From positions 1-44,256 of the forward strand of contig NZ_JACJON010000045.1 in assembly GCF_014695585.1 (NCBI RefSeq): 44,256 nt of DNA, in the 5' to 3' direction. Positions within the stretch are counted from its first letter, which is position 1. The number at the start of each line of letters is the position of its first letter. Below are positions 27,646-35,887 of the stretch, one piece after another. The translations under genes and the position numbers were made by a program. The DNA comes from Microcoleus sp. FACHB-831. GTDB lineage: Bacteria; Cyanobacteriota; Cyanobacteriia; Cyanobacteriales; FACHB-T130. The notes below the pieces were generated by a model. That model searched no databases. It saw only the letters and a list, made by a program, of their open reading frames with translations, and was not told where the DNA came from.

Positions 27646-28599
27646 ATGCCGACAATCTCTACGATTATTCCTGCTTACAATAGTGAAAAAACTATTCGGG
27701 AAACAATTGAGTCAGTCATAAATCAAAGTTTCTCAGACTTGGAAATAATCGTCATTAATGATGGTTCGCAAGACTCAACTCTAGAGATTGTATCGTGCAT
27801 TTCAGAACCCCGGTTGAAAGTCTTTTCCTATGCCAATGCTGGCGTATCGGCGAGTCGCAACCGGGGGTTTTCTCATGCTACTGGCGAATATATTTCGTTT
27901 CTGGATGCAGACGATATCTGGACACCGGATAAATTAGAAGCGCAGTTAAAAGCTTTGCAAGAAAATCCTCAAGCAGGTGTCGCTTATAGCTGGACTAATT
28001 GGATTGACGAATCCGGGCGATTTTTACGTCCAGGTCTTCATATTGCGAGGACAGGGGATGTTTATAAAAATTTATTAGTAAAAGATTTTATAGAAAGTGG
28101 TTCTAATCCTTTAATTCGGCGACAAGCTTTAGTCGAAGTTGGTGGCTTTGATGAGTCGCTGATGAATACTGCCGATTGGGATATGTGGCTGCGGTTGGCA
28201 GCCCGTTATAATTTTGTAGCGGTGCCATCACCACAAATTCTATATAGGGTTGCTCCTAGTTCGATGTCTTCTAATGTTTGGCGTATTGAGGATGAAAGTT
28301 TAAAAATAATTGAAAAAGCTTTTGCTTCTGGGAATGAATCTTTACAGCCTCTTAAAAGAGAGATTTTGGCAAATCGTTATAAGTATCTTACCTTTAAAAC
28401 TCTTGATGGAATTCCAGAAAGGCGTAGAGGCTTAGTAGCCGCTAGATTTCTTGGGAATGCGGTTAGAAACGATCCAGCTATGCTCCAAAACCCAGTAATT
28501 TTATTGATAGCTTTATTTAAAATTGCAGCAGTAACTCTACTACCATCTAAACAAGCTGAGGCATTGCTAAGGAAGGTTAAAAGTTTATCTAAAAAGTAA
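27646..28599 (+). CDS. Family 2 glycosyltransferase
   Basis: A GT-A fold inverting glycosyltransferase, 317 residues. The N-terminus shows ISTIIPAYNSEKTIRETIESV and VINDGSQDST (nucleotide-sugar binding), then ASRNRGFSHATGEYISFLDADDIW with the DxD metal site, and a later ADWDMWLRL segment with a candidate catalytic acidic residue. The C-terminal ~100 residues are helical without clear membrane spans. It starts 19 bases after clpB but is probably not functionally linked to it. It is a full-length paralogue of the convergent gene at 28688-29677, so the two arose by duplication. The sugar and acceptor are unknown; the neighbouring sulfotransferase suggests a surface glycan. Confidence 0.9.
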   Translation: MPTISTIIPAYNSEKTIRETIESVINQSFSDLEIIVINDGSQDSTLEIVSCISEPRLKVFSYANAGVSASRNRGFSHATGEYISFLDADDIWTPDKLEAQLKALQENPQAGVAYSWTNWIDESGRFLRPGLHIARTGDVYKNLLVKDFIESGSNPLIRRQALVEVGGFDESLMNTADWDMWLRLAARYNFVAVPSPQILYRVAPSSMSSNVWRIEDESLKIIEKAFASGNESLQPLKREILANRYKYLTFKTLDGIPERRRGLVAARFLGNAVRNDPAMLQNPVILLIALFKIAAVTLLPSKQAEALLRKVKSLSKK

Positions 28600-28687
28600 G
28601 AAAATTAACCCTAACTGCTTCTCTACAAGCTAAATATTGCTTGTCTCTGTACTGCGAGTAGGAGTGAGCGAGAAGTCAAATTTCTAC

Positions 28688-29677
28688 TTACTTGATGTCC
28701 GCACGGATGTAGTTGAGCAAACCATTAATATCGGCAAAATTCTTAAATTTAGTTAACAAAGGCTCTGACTGCTGAGGAGGTAGTAGAGCCACTGTGGAAA
28801 TTTTCAACAAAGATTTAAACATCACTCGTGCGTGTCGAGCCAAAGACGGATCGTTTTTTATAGCATTCCAGAAAAAGCGGGCAGCGATCGCGCCTCTTTG
28901 TTGTTTAGGAGAACCTTCTAAGGCTTTAAACGTAAGATACTTGTAAAGGTTAGCCAGACTGTATCTTTTTAAGTGCTGTAAGGTTTCCGGAGCGCTACTA
29001 TAGGCTTTTTCAAATACTTGCAAAGTTGCAGCTTCCAGCCTGAAAACATTAGCAGACATTGAACTAGCAGATACTCTATATAAAATTTGTGGCGATCGCA
29101 CGGCGATAAAATGATAACGAGCTGCCAACCGCAACCACATATCCCAATCTTGAGCCGCCGGAAGCGACTCGTCAAAGTTACCTACAGAGTTAAAAGCTTC
29201 CCTGCGTATCAAGGGGTTTGAGCCATTTTCTAAGAAATTCACTAACAACAGCTTCTCTAAAACATCGCCATTGGCACTTATATGACTGCCCCGACGCAAA
29301 AACTGGCTAGAGTCATCTATATAGTCTGTCCAACTATAAGCAACTCCCGCTTGAGGATTGTCGATCAGCGCATTTAGCTGCGCCTCCAGCTTATCTTGCG
29401 TCCAGAGGTCATCTGCATCTATAAATGAAATATATTCCCCCGAAGCCTGGGCTAATCCCCGGTTGCGGCTGGCAGCTAGCCCAGCATTAGAATACGAAAA
29501 GACCTTAATTCGGGAATCGGGGATTTGGGAAATAATATCCAGGCTGGAGTCTTGCGAGCCATCATCTATCGTTATTAATTCAAAATCTGAGAAACTTTGG
29601 TTTAAAACCGATTCAATAGTGTCTCGAATGGTAATTTCACCATTAAAAACGGGAACAATAACAGATATCAGGGGCAT
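28688..29677 (-). CDS. Family 2 glycosyltransferase, paralogue of 27646-28599
   Basis: A 329-residue GT2 enzyme with ISVIVPVFNGEITIRDTIESV, TIDDGSQDSS, ASRNRGLAQASGEYISFIDADD and QDWDMWLRLAARYHF. It aligns with the neighbouring GT2 from end to end, including the C-terminal half (YKYLTFKALEG), and has a short extra C-terminal tail. The two genes are tail to tail with 88 bases between their stops. Some divergence (for example PAYNSEK versus PVFNGEI) shows that the duplication is not recent. Its 5' end faces the sulfotransferase gene, so the two share a divergent promoter region of about 80 bases. Confidence 0.9.
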   Translation of the reverse strand: MPLISVIVPVFNGEITIRDTIESVLNQSFSDFELITIDDGSQDSSLDIISQIPDSRIKVFSYSNAGLAASRNRGLAQASGEYISFIDADDLWTQDKLEAQLNALIDNPQAGVAYSWTDYIDDSSQFLRRGSHISANGDVLEKLLLVNFLENGSNPLIRREAFNSVGNFDESLPAAQDWDMWLRLAARYHFIAVRSPQILYRVSASSMSANVFRLEAATLQVFEKAYSSAPETLQHLKRYSLANLYKYLTFKALEGSPKQQRGAIAARFFWNAIKNDPSLARHARVMFKSLLKISTVALLPPQQSEPLLTKFKNFADINGLLNYIRADIK

Positions 29678-29759
29678 AGTTCTTATAGCGATTTAGCTTG
29701 TGGTAGTTTTCTAGGAAACGAGCGCAATCGAATAAAATTAGGAGTCACATATTTTGGTA

Positions 29760-30737
29760 ATGAATCCACAGTCAACTCGGCGGCTTATCGTAAGCGGCTG
29801 GCAGAACATCAAAAGTAAGCTTCCACCTCAAACCAGCAGAAGAGTTGGAACGCTGATCGGAAAATTAGCAAAAACCCCTATAGGGCGCAAGCTTGGCGTC
29901 TGGTATGACGATCGTTCTGCTGACGCTTTTTTAATTTCCTTCCCCAAATGCGGACGAACTTGGCTGAGGTTGATGATCGGGCGATCGCTCGAACGTTACT
30001 TTGATTTATCTCATCCCGATATTCTGATGAGAACGCTGGAGTTGAGCCAGCTATCAAGTCTACATCCTGACGTACCTAAAATTGTAGTTAGTCACGATGA
30101 CGATCCTCAATGGAAAAAGCCCCAGGAATTAGAGCAATCTAAGGAAAAATACAAGCACGCCAAAGTTATATTGTTGGTACGCGATCCAAGAGATGTCATT
30201 GTATCCAACTACTTTGAACATAGCAAACGCATTAGCGCCGACCATGTTAAAGTTTTAAGCAAGCTAGAACATTTAAAACCTTACGTCGATCGTATAAAAC
30301 TCTACGAAGGTGACTTGCCTACCTACATACATGAAGAAATAGGCGGCTTTAATAGCTTGTTAAGATTTTACAACATTTGGGTAGAAAATCAGCACGTTCC
30401 AACAGGTCTTTTGCTTGTAAGGTATGAAGATATTCATGCCAATCCCCACCAGGAAGTAAGGAGAGTTTTAAACTTTGTGGGGCTAGAGCAAATAAGCGAT
30501 GAAATTATCTCTGAAGCGGTTGAATACGCATCTTTTGACAATATGAGAAAGATGGAAGAGGCGGATAAGTTTAACTCGCTGATATTAAGACCGGGTAACA
30601 AAAAAGATGAAGAATCTTTCAAAACCCGCAAGGGAAAAGTGGGAGGATTTACCGAGTATCTAGATGAAAAAGAAATAGAGTATGTGAATCGCCAAATGAA
30701 CGAAATTCTATCAGATTTTTATGGGTATAAACCGTGA
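29760..30737 (+). CDS. PAPS-dependent sulfotransferase
   Basis: A cytosolic sulfotransferase-fold enzyme, 325 residues. Residues 60-68 (SFPKCGRTW) form the 5'-phosphosulfate loop seen in PAPS enzymes (PKSGTTW type, here with Cys and Arg), and [15 protein letters not shown] is the 3'-phosphate binding motif; [12 protein letters not shown] and [12 protein letters not shown] also fit the family. It would sulfate a hydroxyl on a glycan, lipid or small molecule. AGGAG stands 14 bases before the ATG at 29760; a TTG at 29754 is in frame. Its stop overlaps the GTG of cysC by 4 bases, so donor synthesis and use are translationally coupled. Confidence 0.92.
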   Translation: MNPQSTRRLIVSGWQNIKSKLPPQTSRRVGTLIGKLAKTPIGRKLGVWYDDRSADAFLISFPKCGRTWLRLMIGRSLERYFDLSHPDILMRTLELSQLSSLHPDVPKIVVSHDDDPQWKKPQELEQSKEKYKHAKVILLVRDPRDVIVSNYFEHSKRISADHVKVLSKLEHLKPYVDRIKLYEGDLPTYIHEEIGGFNSLLRFYNIWVENQHVPTGLLLVRYEDIHANPHQEVRRVLNFVGLEQISDEIISEAVEYASFDNMRKMEEADKFNSLILRPGNKKDEESFKTRKGKVGGFTEYLDEKEIEYVNRQMNEILSDFYGYKP

Positions 30738-31267
30738 ATATAGAACAGCGTGGCTTGACAGTTTGGTTGACGGGGTTGAGCGGTGCAGGCAAAACTACTA
30801 TCAGCCAAGCCTTAGAGAAAGAACTGCGATCGCGCGGATGTAAAGTTGAAGTCCTAGATGGAGACATAGTGCGCCAGCACTTAGCAAAAGGACTCGGCTT
30901 TAGCAAAGAAGACCGCGACGAAAACATCCGGCGCATTGGTTTTGTAGCCAACCTCTTGACACGTAATGGCGTGATAGTAATAGTTTCCGCTATCTCTCCT
31001 TACCGAGAAATTCGAGAAGAATTAAGGGAAAAAATTGGTAACTTTATGGAAGTGTTTGTAAACGCTCCATTAGAGGTTTGCGAACAACGCGACGTGAAGG
31101 GACTATATAAAAAAGCAAGAGCTGGAGAAATCAAAGGGTTTACTGGAATTGATGACCCCTACGAGCAACCCCTCAACCCTGACATTGAATGCAGGACTGC
31201 TAAAGAAAAAGTGACCGAAAGCGTGTCCAAAGTTATGGCAAAGATAGAAGAATTAAGTTACCTTTGA
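30734..31267 (+). CDS. cysC: Adenylylsulfate (APS) kinase
   Basis: It phosphorylates APS to PAPS. The 177 residues include the P-loop [23 protein letters not shown] (APS contact), [29 protein letters not shown], and [23 protein letters not shown], the closing lid. The start is a GTG inside the end of the sulfotransferase gene (overlap GTGA), so it is probably translated by coupling. cysC is often placed with sulfate assimilation genes; here its only partner is the sulfotransferase, which points to PAPS for sulfation. A hairpin terminator follows at 31304-31328. Confidence 0.95.
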   Translation: MNIEQRGLTVWLTGLSGAGKTTISQALEKELRSRGCKVEVLDGDIVRQHLAKGLGFSKEDRDENIRRIGFVANLLTRNGVIVIVSAISPYREIREELREKIGNFMEVFVNAPLEVCEQRDVKGLYKKARAGEIKGFTGIDDPYEQPLNPDIECRTAKEKVTESVSKVMAKIEELSYL

Positions 31268-31303
31268 ACTATAAGTTATAAAGTGACTTGCCAAGGTAAT
31301 TAT

Positions 31304-31328
31304 AGAGACGCGATCGCACTGCGTCTCT
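31304..31328 (+). terminator. Intrinsic terminator after cysC
   Basis: Arms AGAGACGC (31304-31311) and GCGTCTCT (31321-31328) are followed by TATTTTCATTATTTTT. A HIP1 site forms the loop. Confidence 0.7.
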
Positions 31329-31429
31329 TATTTTCATTATTTTTACTAAAATAAATTATTATTAAACTTCCCCTACCGTAAATATCATCTATAAATTACA
31401 TAAACTCCTACAACAAAGGCTCAATAAAA

Positions 31430-32521
31430 ATGTTTAAATCGCTGTTAAGCAATCTTAAAGCACTGTTCCCCCAACCTCTCAAAAAACGCCTGAAGCGCAG
31501 CGTGCATCATTGGCTTAATGTTATCTCAACCGAATATAATTTCCGCTTTAGACGCCAAGCAGTCAAAGAACAATTGAACGCCATCCGCAACTTACCCAGA
31601 AATCTCCACATTGAAGGGACTAACATTTGTAATGCCAAGTGTACCTTTTGCGCCTATCCCCAGATGGAAAGAGCAAAGGAAACAATGCCGATGGAGGATT
31701 TTAAACGCATCATCAATGAGTATGTGGCGATGGGCGGCAATTATGTCTCGCTCACACCAATTGTCGGAGATCCTTTCGTAGATCGCAACATTTTTGAGAG
31801 GCTAGACTACCTCTACTCGCTTCCTGAAATAAAAGGGTTTTACTTCTACACAAACGCAATTTTAATGAAGCCGCAAGTCAGCCAACGGCTTCTTGCTTAC
31901 GGAGAAAAGTTAGAAATTCACGTTTCATTTGGTGGGTTCGATAGAGAAACGTACAAAGAGATTATGGGCATCGATATGTTCGATGTCGTGCGCCATAATA
32001 TTGAAGCGTTTATTGACCAGAAAGTTCGATCGGGTTCCGCTACTGGGTTCCAAATTGCGCTGCGCTGTCCTCTCTCAAAGTGTACGGGAGATTTGTGGAA
32101 GAAGTTTCGCCAATTGGAACGCGAGGGAGTATTGAAGATCCAGTCTATCCCCGCCTATGATTCTTGGGCAGGAAAAGTAAAGGAAGAAAATCTTAAAAAG
32201 GTGGGATTGGAACCAACAGAAAAACCATACAAGCGGGGTGCTTGCGAACTTTTGTATATGAAACCTATTGTGTTGGCAAATGGTAAAGTAAATGCCTGCG
32301 CTTGTCGGGATGTTGAAGCTGAGTTAATAGTAGGCGATCTTAAGGAATCTACTCTATCAGAAGTTTGGACGGGTAAGGGTATTGAAGAATTGATTGAGCG
32401 CCACGAAAGCGGCGATTTTCCCGATGTGTGCAAGCGTTGTACTTGGTACGTTAGTGTTTATAACCGCCATAGTGCTAATAGCCGGATAAACCAAGCCGCA
32501 TTGCACTGGAGCGAACAATGA
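31430..32521 (+). CDS. Radical SAM protein with SPASM-like C-terminus
   Basis: A 363-residue iron-sulfur enzyme. CNAKCTFC (Cys67, 71, 74) is the CxxxCxxC site for the [4Fe-4S] cluster that cleaves S-adenosylmethionine. VSLTPIVGDPFVDRN occupies the position of the SAM-binding GGEP region but is altered. The C-terminal part has CELLYMKPIVLANGKVNACACRD, a VGDLKESTLSEVW motif and CKRC, typical of SPASM auxiliary clusters. An amphipathic, basic N-terminal helix could associate with the membrane. Such enzymes often modify peptides, sugars or lipids; the substrate is unknown. A gap of 162 bases and a terminator separate it from cysC, so it may have its own promoter. Confidence 0.88.
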   Translation: MFKSLLSNLKALFPQPLKKRLKRSVHHWLNVISTEYNFRFRRQAVKEQLNAIRNLPRNLHIEGTNICNAKCTFCAYPQMERAKETMPMEDFKRIINEYVAMGGNYVSLTPIVGDPFVDRNIFERLDYLYSLPEIKGFYFYTNAILMKPQVSQRLLAYGEKLEIHVSFGGFDRETYKEIMGIDMFDVVRHNIEAFIDQKVRSGSATGFQIALRCPLSKCTGDLWKKFRQLEREGVLKIQSIPAYDSWAGKVKEENLKKVGLEPTEKPYKRGACELLYMKPIVLANGKVNACACRDVEAELIVGDLKESTLSEVWTGKGIEELIERHESGDFPDVCKRCTWYVSVYNRHSANSRINQAALHWSEQ

Positions 32522-32673
32522 TTTTGAGGTATTTTGTAATGGGGAACAATGCCTGAGCGCGAGCGAAGTAGGGAAATCCGAAACGACATCGGTGGGGTAT
32601 CCTATTTCACGAGTGGGGAGCGATCGCGCAAAATCATTCACATAAATCCTATACACAACTGCACAACACAGCC

Positions 32674-34656
32674 ATGACCGTACTGGAACAGGGCAATATC
32701 ACTATTCACACCGAGAATATCTTCCCCATTATCAAGAAGTCTCTCTATACAGATCACGAAATCTTCTTGCGGGAATTGATATCCAACGCCGTCGATGCCA
32801 TCCAAAAACTCAAGATGGTCTCTTTCGCTGGCGAAGTTACGGGGGAAATCGGCGAACCGGAAATTCAGATTGCTATTGATAAAGACAAAAAAACTCTCTC
32901 TGTCACCGATAACGGTATCGGTATGACAGCAGATGAGGTAAAGAAATACATCAACCAAGTTGCTTTTTCTAGCGCCGAAGAATTTATCGAAAAGTATAAA
33001 AACAACGGCGAACAGGCGATTATCGGCCACTTCGGTCTGGGATTCTACTCATCCTTCATGGTGGCGAAGCAAGTAGAGATTGATACTCTCTCTTACCGGG
33101 AAGGAGCGCAAGCCGTACACTGGTCTTGCGACGGTTCGCCAGCGTTCCAGTTAGAAGAGTCCACCAGAACCGAGCGAGGCACTACTGTCACCCTGACGCT
33201 TCAAGATGAAGAACAGGAGTACCTTGAACCGATTCGCATTCGCCAGTTGATAAAAACATACTGCGACTTCATGCCAGTTGCGATTAAACTCGATGGCGAG
33301 GTCGTTAACAAGCAAAAGGCTCCTTGGAAGGAATCTCCCCAAAACCTGACTAAGGAAGACTATCTAGAGTTTTATCGCTACCTCTACCCCTTCCAGGAAG
33401 AACCGTTGTTGTGGGTGCATCTGAATACAGATTATCCCTTCATCCTCAACGGGATTCTATATTTCCCGAAGCTTAAGCCGGATGTAGATATTACTAAAGG
33501 CCAGATTAAGCTGTTCTGCAATCAAGTCTATGTAAGCGATCGCTGCGAGGAAGTAATTCCTAAGTTTCTGCTACCGCTGCGGGGAGTCATTGACAGTACC
33601 GATATTCCCCTGAACGTTTCTCGTAGCGCTCTGACCAACGATCGCACTGTTCGTAGAATTGCGGATTACATTGCTAAGAAAGTAGGCGATCGCCTAAAAG
33701 AACTTTACCGCGACAACCGCGAAGAATACATCCGTTGCTGGCAAGATATTGGCACTTTTGTCAAATTCGGTTCGCTCAACGACGACAAATTCAAAAAACA
33801 AGTTGAAGACATCATCATCTATCGCACTACAGTTAATCTGAGTGCTGCTAGCAGCGATACCCCAGCAGTCCAGGTACAAACTGAAGGGGAAGATGCTTGG
33901 CAAGACGTAACTCCCAAACCCTCTGACAATAAGGATTCTGAGGGTAAATCTTACACCACCCTTAAGGAATACCTGGAGCGTAACAAAGACCGCCACGAAA
34001 ATCGCGTCTATTATTGCACCGACGAATCCTCCCAAGCCACCTACGTGGAATTACATAAAAAGCAGGGTCTGGAAGTCCTGTTTATGGATTCCTTTATTGA
34101 CCCTCACTTCATTTCGTTCTTAGAGCGGGAGTATTCTGAGGTTAAGTTCTCTCGTGTAGACTCCGACTTAGACAAAACGCTGATTGACGAAGATAAAGCT
34201 AGCGAAATTGTTGACCCCAAAACCAACAAAACCCGCAGCGAAACGGTTAAGGAATTGTTCGAGAATGCTCTCAACAAGCCGAAAGTGAATATCCGAACCG
34301 AAGCGCTGAAGTCGGATGATCCGCAAGGAACGCCGCCAGCGATGGTACTTTTACCAGAAGCTTTGCGACGCTTGAGGGAGATGAACGCCTTAATCTCGCA
34401 GCAAAATGTCGAGTTCCCTGAAGAACATATTTTGGTAGTTAATACAGCGCACCCACTGATTCAACAGTTGGTCGAGATGAGCCAAGGTAGTATCGTCCAA
34501 GCTGAGGGTAAATCTCCTTCCGGTGAACTGGCTAATATGATTTGCCAGCACGTCTACGATTTGGCGCTGATGGCTCAGAAGGGATTTAACGCCGACGCGA
34601 TGAAATCCTTTGTTGAGCGGTCGAATCAGGTACTCACTCGTTTGACGCAACGCTAG
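32674..34656 (+). CDS. htpG: Hsp90 chaperone HtpG
   Basis: A dimeric ATP-dependent chaperone, 660 residues. The GHKL ATP-binding domain shows RELISNAVDAIQKL, VTDNGIGMT and IGHFGLGFYS. The middle domain has VHLNTDYPFILNGILYFPK and PLNVSRSALTNDRTVRRI, followed by a C-terminal dimerisation domain. There is no MEEVD tail, as expected for bacteria. In cyanobacteria HtpG supports heat, light and oxidative stress survival and phycobilisome assembly (literature knowledge). I found no CIRCE operator in the 150-base upstream region. The start MTVLEQGNITIHTENIFP is the usual cyanobacterial one. Confidence 0.97.
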   Translation: MTVLEQGNITIHTENIFPIIKKSLYTDHEIFLRELISNAVDAIQKLKMVSFAGEVTGEIGEPEIQIAIDKDKKTLSVTDNGIGMTADEVKKYINQVAFSSAEEFIEKYKNNGEQAIIGHFGLGFYSSFMVAKQVEIDTLSYREGAQAVHWSCDGSPAFQLEESTRTERGTTVTLTLQDEEQEYLEPIRIRQLIKTYCDFMPVAIKLDGEVVNKQKAPWKESPQNLTKEDYLEFYRYLYPFQEEPLLWVHLNTDYPFILNGILYFPKLKPDVDITKGQIKLFCNQVYVSDRCEEVIPKFLLPLRGVIDSTDIPLNVSRSALTNDRTVRRIADYIAKKVGDRLKELYRDNREEYIRCWQDIGTFVKFGSLNDDKFKKQVEDIIIYRTTVNLSAASSDTPAVQVQTEGEDAWQDVTPKPSDNKDSEGKSYTTLKEYLERNKDRHENRVYYCTDESSQATYVELHKKQGLEVLFMDSFIDPHFISFLEREYSEVKFSRVDSDLDKTLIDEDKASEIVDPKTNKTRSETVKELFENALNKPKVNIRTEALKSDDPQGTPPAMVLLPEALRRLREMNALISQQNVEFPEEHILVVNTAHPLIQQLVEMSQGSIVQAEGKSPSGELANMICQHVYDLALMAQKGFNADAMKSFVERSNQVLTRLTQR

Positions 34657-34692
34657 TAAAAACCCCTCCCCCTTGCGGGGACTGAGGAATTT

Positions 34693-34825
34693 TCTCGTTC
34701 CCTGGCTGGAGCTTGGGAACCCACAACTAGAGGCTCTGCCTCTTTTTTTGTCTATGTTCTCTTAATTGGGACTAGAGGCTGGAGCCTCTATGCACCGCAT
34801 TTCCTCGCGGAGCCAGGGAACGAGA
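34693..34825. repeat. MITE-like nested inverted-repeat element
   Basis: The outer arms TCTCGTTCCCTGGCT (34693-34707) and its exact complement (34811-34825) are 15 bp and bound 133 bases. Inside are two more hairpins: AGAGGC/GCCTCT (34729-34743) and AGAGGCT/AGCCTCT (34774-34789). No coding capacity. Confidence 0.65.
34729..34749 (+). terminator. Intrinsic terminator after htpG
   Basis: The hairpin AGAGGC-TCT-GCCTCT is followed directly by seven T's. It lies within the inverted-repeat element, 70 bases past the htpG stop. Confidence 0.7.
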
Positions 34826-34906
34826 GAATAACAGTTTTTATTCAGGTCGAGCAAACCTCAATCGGGAATGTAGTATTGTAAGTATGCTGGCAGAAGCTGT
34901 TTTTGT

Positions 34907-34933
34907 ATAAATCCCTATCAGGGATTGAAATAC
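34907..34933. repeat. Solitary CRISPR-repeat-like palindrome in the rpmB leader
   Basis: The core AATCCCTATCAGGGATT has perfect 7-bp arms and is followed by GAAATAC, closely resembling the 3' half of common cyanobacterial CRISPR repeats (...AGGGATTGAAAC). Only one copy is present and no cas genes lie nearby. Confidence 0.5.
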
Positions 34934-34982
34934 AATAGAAGGCTGTACCTAAATTTAACGAACTCAAGATACGAGGTTTTTT

Positions 34983-35219
34983 ATGTCGCGCAGATGCCAG
35001 TTAACCGGGAAAAAGGCTAATAATGCCTTTGCAATTTCTCACTCGCACCGCCGTACCAAAAAGCTACAGGAAGCTAACCTACAGTGGAAGCGGATTTGGT
35101 GGTCGCAAGGAAACCGTTGGGTGAGGTTGCGGCTCTCCACTAAAGCAATCAAGACTTTGGGACACAAAGGTTTGGACGCGATGGCAAAGGAAGCTGGGAT
35201 TGATCTGAATCGTTTCTAA
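34983..35219 (+). CDS. rpmB: Ribosomal protein bL28
   Basis: A 78-residue basic protein of the large ribosomal subunit. It begins [27 protein letters not shown] with the family-typical Cys and Gly-Lys turn; in other bacteria this Cys can be part of a zinc site, but only one Cys is seen here. It ends [19 protein letters not shown]. The gene is monocistronic: htpG ends with its own terminator and a strong terminator follows rpmB. AACGAACTCAAGATACGAGG lies just upstream, with GAGG as a possible ribosome-binding site. Confidence 0.96.
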   Translation: MSRRCQLTGKKANNAFAISHSHRRTKKLQEANLQWKRIWWSQGNRWVRLRLSTKAIKTLGHKGLDAMAKEAGIDLNRF

Positions 35220-35250
35220 GACGATTAAGCCCTGGCGATCGCTACATTAT

Positions 35251-35315
35251 TATCCCCCTAACCGCGTTCAGGCTCCCGCCTGCATATGTAATGCGGTTAG
35301 GGGGATATTTTTTTT
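35251..35315 (+). terminator. Strong intrinsic terminator of rpmB
   Basis: Perfect 15-bp arms (35251-35265 and 35293-35307) with a smaller inner hairpin (CAGGC/GCCTG), then eight T's. Confidence 0.9.
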
Positions 35316-35887
35316 GCTGCTGCTTGCATTGCACAAGCCAAACAACTATCGTGACGCAATTTCTTTTAAATTAGCTAGGAGTCTCTCACAGCTTTAGTTT
35401 TAAGCGTTAAACCCCACCCAAAATCTAAAATCTAGAATCTAATATGGGTAAGGGTGATAGGTTTTACCAAACACCTGGGTACGATAAGTGTAGTTACCCT
35501 AGCCCTAACTCTAACTTTTGTTAAGCTATGGTAAATTTTTCGGGGTAGTCTATGAATTTTCGTAAATCTCTCTCGTGAGAGAAGCGCGATCGCGGCCTTA
35601 ATTTCAAAATACGAAGTGGGGTTCGCATATCCGGACATCTAATCAAAAAATTAACCAGAGCTTCAGCAAATCTGCCTGCGTATTTTCTCGGTTGATAGCA
35701 ATGGTTATTGTTGTTATGACAGAAGAGAACCGCAAGTTAATGAAGTTTCGATGAATTCTACCACAAAGCGGGATTGTTGGAACTCGCAGCAAGGTCTACC
35801 TTAGCAAATCTACCAACAACTCCGATAAATTACATTAAATTTTCACAATCAGCCAGCAGTATCTAAATGTTTGACAGGAAATTGGCC
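35316..35887 (+). other. Long leader/upstream region of hpsA
   Basis: About 570 bases without a convincing gene. It contains AAAATCTAAAATCTAGAATC near 35419, a GGGTA-rich imperfect inverted repeat around 35444-35510, a 14-base palindrome TCTCTCGTGAGAGA (35569-35582) and a HIP1 site near 35588. The length suits a regulated promoter with a long 5' leader, but I cannot place -10/-35 elements with confidence. Confidence 0.5.

Larger units (their letters stand above)
34657..34982. other. Repeat-rich non-coding gap between htpG and rpmB
   Basis: It holds a nested inverted-repeat element (34693-34825), a terminator-like hairpin at 34729-34749, a lone CRISPR-repeat-like palindrome (34907-34933) and the leader of rpmB. 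There is no reading frame of note. Confidence 0.7.

Noticed and set aside
32638-33030. Minus-strand 130-codon frame antisense to htpG
   Set aside because: Shadow of the strongly conserved HtpG N-terminal domain; no independent motif or start signal.
34907-34933. A CRISPR array
   Set aside because: Only one repeat-like unit, no spacers, no cas genes in the window.
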